Assembly: GCA_025356435.1 (NCBI GenBank)
Contig: JANXSY010000122.1
Location: forward strand, 1-38,578
Source of the DNA: Isosphaeraceae bacterium
GTDB lineage: Bacteria > Planctomycetota > Planctomycetia > Isosphaerales > Isosphaeraceae
Reading direction: 5' to 3'
Length of the DNA: 38,578 nt
Under the pieces are notes generated by a model. That model saw nothing but the letters and a program-made list of their open reading frames with translations. It searched no databases and was not told the origin of the DNA. The position numbers were made by a program, and so were the translations under genes. Shown here piece after piece: positions 33,525 to 38,578 of the stretch (position 1 is its first letter; each line of letters begins with the position of its first letter).

Positions 33525-35099
33525 ATGAGGTTCTATATCACGACGGCGATCGACTATCCCAATAGCCGCCCGCACATCGGTACCGCGTTCGAAAAGATCG
33601 GGGCTGACGTTCAGGCGAGGTTCCGGCGGATGGAAGGTCTGGACGTCCACTTCCTCATGGGCAACGACGAGAACACGATCAAGGTCTCGCAGCGCGCCGA
33701 GGAACTTGGTGTCGAGCCGAAGCCGTACGTCGACGATATGGCCCGCCAGTTCCAGGAGGTCTGGAAGGCGCTTGAGGTTTCGAACGACGACTTCATTCAG
33801 ACGAGCGAACAGCGTCACTACATCGGCTGCCAGAAGTTTATCCAGGCCGTCTACGACGCCGGTGATATCGAGAAGAAAGCCTATCAGTCGCTCTATTGCG
33901 ACGGCTGCGAGGAATTCAAGACCGCGAAGGAACTGGTCGACGGCCGTTGCCCGAACCACCCCAACCGCGCGCTCCGCGAGGTCGAGGAAGAGAACTACTT
34001 CTTCCGCCTGTCCAGCTTCGCCGACCGTCTGCTCGCCCATTACGACGCCAACCCCGATTTCATCCAGCCCGAGAGCCGACGGAACGAGATCGTCAGCCTG
34101 GTGAAGTCGGGATTGCAAGACGTATCGATCAGTCGTAAGGGCTTCACCTGGGGCATTCCGGTCCCATTCGACCCCGATCAGACGATCTACGTCTGGTTCG
34201 ATGCGCTCCTGAACTACGTCACCGCGATTGGCTATGGGACCGATCAAGAGCGGTTCGAATCGATCTGGCCTGCCGATATTCATGTGATCGGCAAAGACAT
34301 CACCCGATTCCACTGCGCTCTCTGGCCCGCGATGCTGATGTCAGCGGGCCTGCCCTTGCCGAAGCGCGTATTTGGGCACGGATTCGTCTATCGCAAAGAC
34401 GAATCGACTGGCGAGATCGCCAAGATGAGCAAGAGCCTCGGCAACGCGGTCGAGCCGATGGACCTGATCCGCTCGTTCTCGGCCGAGGCGTTTCGGTATT
34501 ACTTCATGAGCCAGTGCCCCTTCGGCGGCGACGGCGAGTTCTCCTTCGAGCGCTTCGCCGACGCCTACAATTCGGGACTCGCCAACAACCTCGGCAACCT
34601 CTACAGCCGCACCCTCTCGATGGCTGTCCGCTACTTCGATGGCGACCTCGCCGGGGCCTCCGCCATCGACGCCACCGCCTGGCGAGCCGGTCTCGACCTC
34701 TCGGCGCTCGTCGACGAGTTGCGATCGTTGATGAACACGTTCCAGTACAACGTCGCGATCCAGCGGATCTGGGCCGAGGTGCTTGACGCCGCGAACCGTT
34801 ACATCCAGGTCACCGAACCCTTCAAGCTCGTGAAGACCGACGTCGAAGCAACCCGCGCCGTGCTGGTAAACCTCGCCGAGGCGATCCGAGTAATCAGCAT
34901 CCTCATCAAGCCCTTCCTGCCCAGCACGGCCGAGACGTTCTACTCGGCGTTCAGCTTTGCCGAAGGGGCGGCATGGGAGACGGTCTCTTATTCCGATATT
35001 CTGAAACGCCCCGATATCGCCGACCTGAAAGTGACGGCCCCGCTCATCTCCGGCAAGCCCGCGCCGTTGTTTCCGAAGATCGAGACCAAGGCGGGGTGA
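33525..35099 (+). CDS. metG: Methionyl-tRNA synthetase
   Basis: A 524-residue class I aminoacyl-tRNA synthetase that charges tRNA-Met in the cytoplasm. The nucleotide-binding signature reads HIGT at 17-20 (PNSRPHIGTAFEK). A zinc knuckle CDGC...CPNH appears near 125-145. The catalytic KMSKS loop is at 300-304, followed by an alpha-helical anticodon-binding domain to about 500. The C-terminal EMAP/Trbp111-like tRNA-binding domain is absent, giving the short MetRS form. ATG has AAGGGA upstream. It follows the PEP-CTERM gene after about 120 bp and is probably transcribed from its own promoter. Confidence 0.96.
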   Translation: MRFYITTAIDYPNSRPHIGTAFEKIGADVQARFRRMEGLDVHFLMGNDENTIKVSQRAEELGVEPKPYVDDMARQFQEVWKALEVSNDDFIQTSEQRHYIGCQKFIQAVYDAGDIEKKAYQSLYCDGCEEFKTAKELVDGRCPNHPNRALREVEEENYFFRLSSFADRLLAHYDANPDFIQPESRRNEIVSLVKSGLQDVSISRKGFTWGIPVPFDPDQTIYVWFDALLNYVTAIGYGTDQERFESIWPADIHVIGKDITRFHCALWPAMLMSAGLPLPKRVFGHGFVYRKDESTGEIAKMSKSLGNAVEPMDLIRSFSAEAFRYYFMSQCPFGGDGEFSFERFADAYNSGLANNLGNLYSRTLSMAVRYFDGDLAGASAIDATAWRAGLDLSALVDELRSLMNTFQYNVAIQRIWAEVLDAANRYIQVTEPFKLVKTDVEATRAVLVNLAEAIRVISILIKPFLPSTAETFYSAFSFAEGAAWETVSYSDILKRPDIADLKVTAPLISGKPAPLFPKIETKAG

Positions 35100-35179
35100 G
35101 TTTCTCGGACCGCCACGAACGATCGAATCGGTGATCGCGCCTTGATCCTCCGTGCGTCTCGTAGAGAGGAGGTCGATCG

Positions 35180-35308
35180 ATGCCTCAGATGTCACGGTTT
35201 GACGTCCTGGTCGTCACGCAAACCCTGGCCGGCAGTTGGCCGATGACTCGCGCTGCCGGGGGATGGGTGACACTCGGACTGGCCACGTTCGCGCCGAAAC
35301 GGTCATGA
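35180..35308 (+). CDS. 42-residue small ORF coupled to membrane protein gene
   Basis: A short frame of 42 codons with a near-perfect ribosome-binding site AGGAGGT (35167-35173), six bases before ATG. It reads MPQMSRFDVLVVTQTLAGSW, then mixed residues ending FAPKRS. Its TGA stop (35306-35308) overlaps the ATG at 35305 of the downstream gene in an ATGA arrangement, a typical translational-coupling pattern. The downstream gene has no strong site of its own. The peptide resembles nothing I recognise and is not clearly a membrane protein. It may be a leader that loads ribosomes for the next gene, or a small protein in its own right. Confidence 0.6.
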   Translation: MPQMSRFDVLVVTQTLAGSWPMTRAAGGWVTLGLATFAPKRS

Positions 35309-36549
35309 GACGCTCACTCGCGGGGCGAGAGATTCATCTCGGACCGTTGTTCGATTGGATGGCTCGGAACCTGGTCATGATCGTGATCGGCATGGGCATT
35401 TTTGCCCGGCTGGTCGAGTATCTTCATAATCGCGAATACTGGTTGGACGAAACGTCGCTGGCGGCGAACGTGACCCAGCTCTCCTGGAAACACCTGCTCG
35501 GCCCGATGGGGTCGAGCCAGCTTGCGCCTTCGGGTTTCCTGGCGATCGAGGGGGGCCTCGCGAACGTCCTGGGCGACTCGCGTCGCGTGATGCGGCTCTA
35601 CCCGATGGCGGGCGGGATCGCCGGGTTGTTCCTATTCCTTCGGGTCGCTGCACGGACCTTGCAGCCGAAGGCGGTGCTCCTGGCGGTGGCGATGTTCGCG
35701 GTCTCGGACGACCTCATCTACTTCTCGTCAGAGATGAAGCAATACGCGACCGACGTGGCTGCGGCCCTGGCCTGTTTGTGGATCGGCCTCTGGGCGTGCT
35801 CAGCCTCGGCGACGGCCCGCCAGTTGGTCGCCTTGGGGGCGGCGGGGATCGTGATCGTCTGGTTCTCACACCCCACGGCTTTCGTCCTGGCGGGGGTGGG
35901 GACGGTGCTCCTCCTGTCGGCCCTCCATCGCCGCGCCTGGCGGGAGTTTGCCGCGATCTCGGTGGTCGTCCTGGCCTGGCTGGTGAGCTTCGTGGGGGTC
36001 TACCTCACCTCTCGGAGCCAGCTCGGATATCGACGCGACATGTGGTCCTTCTGGGCGTTCGCCTTCCCGCCGATGCCGCCAGACTCGGTGTGGGATGCCA
36101 CATGGATCGCGCGGCGGTTCCTTTATCTGTTCCTCAACCCGCTCGACTTCGCGACGCCGCTGGGTCCGAGGCTCTCCGCCCTGCCTGCGCTCATCTTCTT
36201 TGTGGTCGGGGTCGGGTCGATGGGGCGACGCAATCGGAAGGCCCTCGCCATCCTCATCGCGCCGGTGTTCTTCACGCTGCTGGCCAACGCATTCCATCTC
36301 TACCCGTTTCACGGCCGGCTCGTCCTATTCCTGATGCCGTCTCTCTTGTTACTAATCGCCGAGGGGGCGGCTGTCGTCATGACAACAACCCTGCACCGGG
36401 GGGTACGGGTAGCTATTTTATGCTCGTTGCTCTTGTTTCCAACCTTGCACGCGGTCTCTCAACTGGCCGGGCCTCGTAACCGAGGTGGTTTCAGCCCTTT
36501 CGGCGACCGCCGCTCGCCCGAGGTCGATCCGTTGATGTTCCCCTTCTGA
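35305..36549 (+). CDS. Polytopic membrane protein, GT-C glycosyltransferase-like
   Basis: A 414-residue membrane protein with about ten hydrophobic segments. The first extracytoplasmic loop has REYWLDETSLAANV (Asp48, Glu49), resembling the acidic DE motif of GT-C enzymes (PMT/ArnT/GT39 class), which use lipid-linked sugars. The repeated Gly/Leu-rich segments and SSEMKQYATDV at about 140-150 are also typical. This would place the active site on the outer face of the inner membrane. ATG at 35305 is supported by the overlapping stop of the small ORF; an in-frame ATG at 35263 is an alternative. The methyltransferase at 31671 is not adjacent, so pathway context is thin. Confidence 0.72.
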   Translation: MRRSLAGREIHLGPLFDWMARNLVMIVIGMGIFARLVEYLHNREYWLDETSLAANVTQLSWKHLLGPMGSSQLAPSGFLAIEGGLANVLGDSRRVMRLYPMAGGIAGLFLFLRVAARTLQPKAVLLAVAMFAVSDDLIYFSSEMKQYATDVAAALACLWIGLWACSASATARQLVALGAAGIVIVWFSHPTAFVLAGVGTVLLLSALHRRAWREFAAISVVVLAWLVSFVGVYLTSRSQLGYRRDMWSFWAFAFPPMPPDSVWDATWIARRFLYLFLNPLDFATPLGPRLSALPALIFFVVGVGSMGRRNRKALAILIAPVFFTLLANAFHLYPFHGRLVLFLMPSLLLLIAEGAAVVMTTTLHRGVRVAILCSLLLFPTLHAVSQLAGPRNRGGFSPFGDRRSPEVDPLMFPF

Positions 36550-36818
36550 CGAATATCCACCCGCCCGAGCAGGAAAATTCCGCTCTTTTTCAGTCCGGCA
36601 TGGGCCTTGCTATATCCGGAGACAACTTCCAACCCTTGATGAGGTGCGACGTCAGACTCAGCACGATTCGTCGATACGGACGGGTCTCGGCAGGGATCGG
36701 CGGGCCGCCTCGCCAGTAGGATCGGGGAGCGGGAATATCGACGGTCGAACCGTGAAACGTGGCGTTCTCTCCTTTTGAGAGACGTCGATCCGGTGACCGA
36801 TCGCACCAGGAGGCTCAG

Positions 36819-36983
36819 ATGACGACAGCACCAGGCGTTGAAGTGACCTTGTCGAGCGAACTCCTCCGTCACCTCCGCGCCGAGGCCAAGAAGCTCGGCG
36901 TCTCCCTCAACTGGCTCGTCGCCTCAATGGTCGTTGACACGGTTGAGTCCGTCGAACGGGCCCACGAGATCGTCGCCGCCTGA
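36819..36983 (+). CDS. Small ribbon-helix-helix-like protein
   Basis: A 54-residue protein. VEVTLSSELLRHLRAEAKK followed by LGVSLNWLVASMVVDTVES has the strand-helix-helix layout of a ribbon-helix-helix DNA-binding domain (CopG/Arc-like), with a conserved-looking Ser-Leu-Asn turn. AGGAGG lies at 36808-36813, five bases before ATG. RHH proteins of this size are often antitoxins or autoregulators, but no toxin is seen next to it: the following gene is a long membrane-anchored protein and the preceding 270 bp are non-coding. Assignment rests on pattern only; no side-chain set is diagnostic. Confidence 0.7.
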   Translation: MTTAPGVEVTLSSELLRHLRAEAKKLGVSLNWLVASMVVDTVESVERAHEIVAA

Positions 36984-37048
36984 GCCGGCTTTCGCCTGGT
37001 TGACCGCACCCCTCTCATCCTCCAGAATGGTCTGGAAAAAGAGGGTTA

Positions 37049-38578
37049 ATGATCTGTCTGCGGCGTACCCGGTTCGGCATCAGAACGATGATCGTCGGCG
37101 TGGCCTTTTCAGCGACCGCCTGTGCGGCACTATTCGTCTGGCTGCCGATTGTCTTTCGGCGGTCGAGGATCGATGCGATCCTCCGCGAGCGATATGCACA
37201 GTCCAACATTTCGAACGGTCTTCACCAGTACCGCCCGATCTTGAGCGATCTACGTCGGCTCAAGCTGCGGGATTACGACCGGCTCAAGAGCGACCCCGAA
37301 GCGGTCATCCGCCGACTCCTCCGCTCGGTCGAGGCCAGTTTCAAGGTCGAGGAGATCGAGAATGCGCCCGAGGGAATCGCGATCGAGTTCCTCGACGAGT
37401 GGCTGGAGGAGGTCGACTCGGTGACGCTGGCCCGCCAGGCTCGCCATCGCCTCTTCGGACTGGCAATCTGCGGCACGTTGTCCGATGATGTACGCCGGGC
37501 GATGGCCCGAGCACGGGTGCGAGCTCTCACAGCGCAACCCTCCGAGCCGTCGGAAAGCCTCCTGGGATGGGTGAGATTCATCGCCTCGATCGGCGGGCTT
37601 GAGGAGATCGACCTCCTGATCCAATTGCTCAACAGCCACGACCCTGTTCGCGTCGGGTTCGTCTACGGGTCGAATTTCATCGAGACCCGCTGGCCGGGCC
37701 TTATCGACCGGCTCCGACCTCGGCTAGACGTGGACCAGACAGCCTCGGAGACGCTCGCCCTGCCGGTGGTGATCGCGACGGGCGCGGGGCGTCGCGTGCT
37801 GCTCGAGTTCGTCGAGAACCCCAAGCGATCGACGGAGCACCGCCGGAAGGCCGTCCGGTTGCTCAAACGAGATCGCGGCAGACTGATCCTCCTGCTCGCG
37901 GCGTGCGACAACCCGAAGCGGCGACCGAGCATCGCCGCCCACTTCGGCGAGGACAAAGCGGTCAGTCCGTCGGTCGAATACCAAGGCAATCTCGATCAGA
38001 CCCCGATCGCCGCTTATGCCCACGAAGCCGCCGACCCCGCCGACCCCCGGCCCGAGCTTCGTCGCTTGATCCACCACTATGACCAAGACTGCGCCCCGCC
38101 CTGGTGTAAGCTCGTGAACGAGTACGACGAGGTTGATTGGAAGATCCGACACGGGTCGTCGCCGAACCCCGAAGCCGATCGCGTCAGGGCCGAGCGGATC
38201 GTCCGGCGTCTCAGGCTTATCGAACCGATCGCATTACCTGGAATCGGCGGTTGGTCGACGGTGTTCGAGCAGAGGACATCGCCGGTGAGTTGGGCCGACT
38301 GGCTCTCCGCCTACGAGCAGACGGCCGACGATGGCGATCCACTCGACGTCAACGACTCCCGCCCGACGCCGTCGGCGTATCACACTGTTCCCGCGCAGAT
38401 GCTTCTGCTCAAGGCCGAACGGACCGAGGAAGCCGGTCTCCTGATTGAAGTCATGGCCGAACAGGTTCGACACAATCCCAACAAGCTCTCCGCCCGCGAC
38501 CCCGGGAGCGTCCGCACGCTCCGTCGCCGATTCGCCGTCAATTTCGGCTGGGATATCGAGGCTTGGCGGGCCTGTTGG
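37049..38578 (+). CDS. Membrane-anchored helical protein, incomplete at right edge
   Basis: A frame open for 510 codons from ATG at 37049 to the last base of the window with no stop, so the gene is truncated by the window. GAGGG lies upstream of ATG. The N terminus is basic, then one hydrophobic helix (about 14-36, MIVGVAFSATACAALFVWLP), a pattern common in planctomycete proteins starting with FRIRT-like text. The rest is Arg-, Glu- and Leu-rich and looks wholly alpha-helical with HEAT-like or solenoid character. No catalytic motif was recognised. Cysteines are few. It faces the same way as the small RHH-like gene 65 bp upstream. Function unknown. Confidence 0.8.
   Translation, partial: MICLRRTRFGIRTMIVGVAFSATACAALFVWLPIVFRRSRIDAILRERYAQSNISNGLHQYRPILSDLRRLKLRDYDRLKSDPEAVIRRLLRSVEASFKVEEIENAPEGIAIEFLDEWLEEVDSVTLARQARHRLFGLAICGTLSDDVRRAMARARVRALTAQPSEPSESLLGWVRFIASIGGLEEIDLLIQLLNSHDPVRVGFVYGSNFIETRWPGLIDRLRPRLDVDQTASETLALPVVIATGAGRRVLLEFVENPKRSTEHRRKAVRLLKRDRGRLILLLAACDNPKRRPSIAAHFGEDKAVSPSVEYQGNLDQTPIAAYAHEAADPADPRPELRRLIHHYDQDCAPPWCKLVNEYDEVDWKIRHGSSPNPEADRVRAERIVRRLRLIEPIALPGIGGWSTVFEQRTSPVSWADWLSAYEQTADDGDPLDVNDSRPTPSAYHTVPAQMLLLKAERTEEAGLLIEVMAEQVRHNPNKLSARDPGSVRTLRRRFAVNFGWDIEAWRACW

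Noticed and set aside
33201..34313. 370-codon minus-strand frame over PEP-CTERM and metG
   Set aside because: It crosses two genuine plus-strand genes and their gap and contains no recognisable motif.

Overview
This window reads as chromosomal DNA of a high-GC planctomycete, most likely an Isosphaeraceae-type organism (inferred from gene content, not from a marker-gene tree). The evidence is the combination of families typical of that phylum: a DUF1559 pilin-like protein followed by a small lipoprotein, a DUF1501 Tat-exported protein, a very long PVC-type heme-binding (CxxCH) dehydrogenase-like protein, tandem Uma2 proteins, a PEP-CTERM protein and a creatininase-family amidohydrolase. Operons are short and strand switches are frequent. 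No rRNA, tRNA, transposase or true CRISPR array was seen.

Layout. 1-506: no gene; a hairpin at the left edge and a cluster of short GAAGCCAAT-centred repeats. 507-4664: alpha/beta hydrolase, OprP/O-like porin and creatininase-family enzyme. 11053 down to 4788 (minus): a tight four-gene run of SGNH hydrolase, PVC-type heme protein, a stand-alone GGQ release-factor-like protein and an MFS transporter. 11194-12717: a nested palindromic element directly upstream of an AAA ATPase gene broken by at least four frameshifts. 14649 down to 12847 (minus): a sulfite-oxidase-type molybdoenzyme with a diheme cytochrome, a plausible periplasmic SorAB-like sulfite dehydrogenase. 14862-16025: ispG. 16130-17000: a conspicuously AT-richer patch holding a shattered DUF2971 gene. 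17010-19662 (minus): two overlapping Uma2 genes and a succinate-semialdehyde-type dehydrogenase. 19938-21480 (minus): two tandem paralogous proteins of unknown function with a planctomycete-style N-terminal signature. 21770-28767 (minus): DUF1501 protein, tyrosine/dual-specificity phosphatase, and a YhaN/YhaO (SbcC/SbcD-like) ATPase-nuclease pair. 29375-38578 (plus): DUF1559 pilin-like protein, lipoprotein, zinc-ribbon STAS protein, methyltransferase, PEP-CTERM protein, metG, a 42-codon ORF translationally coupled to a GT-C-like membrane protein, a small ribbon-helix-helix-like protein, and an unfinished membrane-anchored protein running off the right edge.

Most genes are housekeeping or ordinary planctomycete accessory functions. 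The items that most deserve a second look are the nested dyad at 11194-11238, the 37-bp-periodic repeat cluster at 169-357 with apparently compensating mini-palindromes, the coupled small ORF at 35180-35308, the twin unknown secreted-type proteins, and the two independently decayed genes. I did not find convincing evidence for a complete new multi-gene system; the YhaO/YhaN pair and the four-gene heme operon are the strongest functional units.
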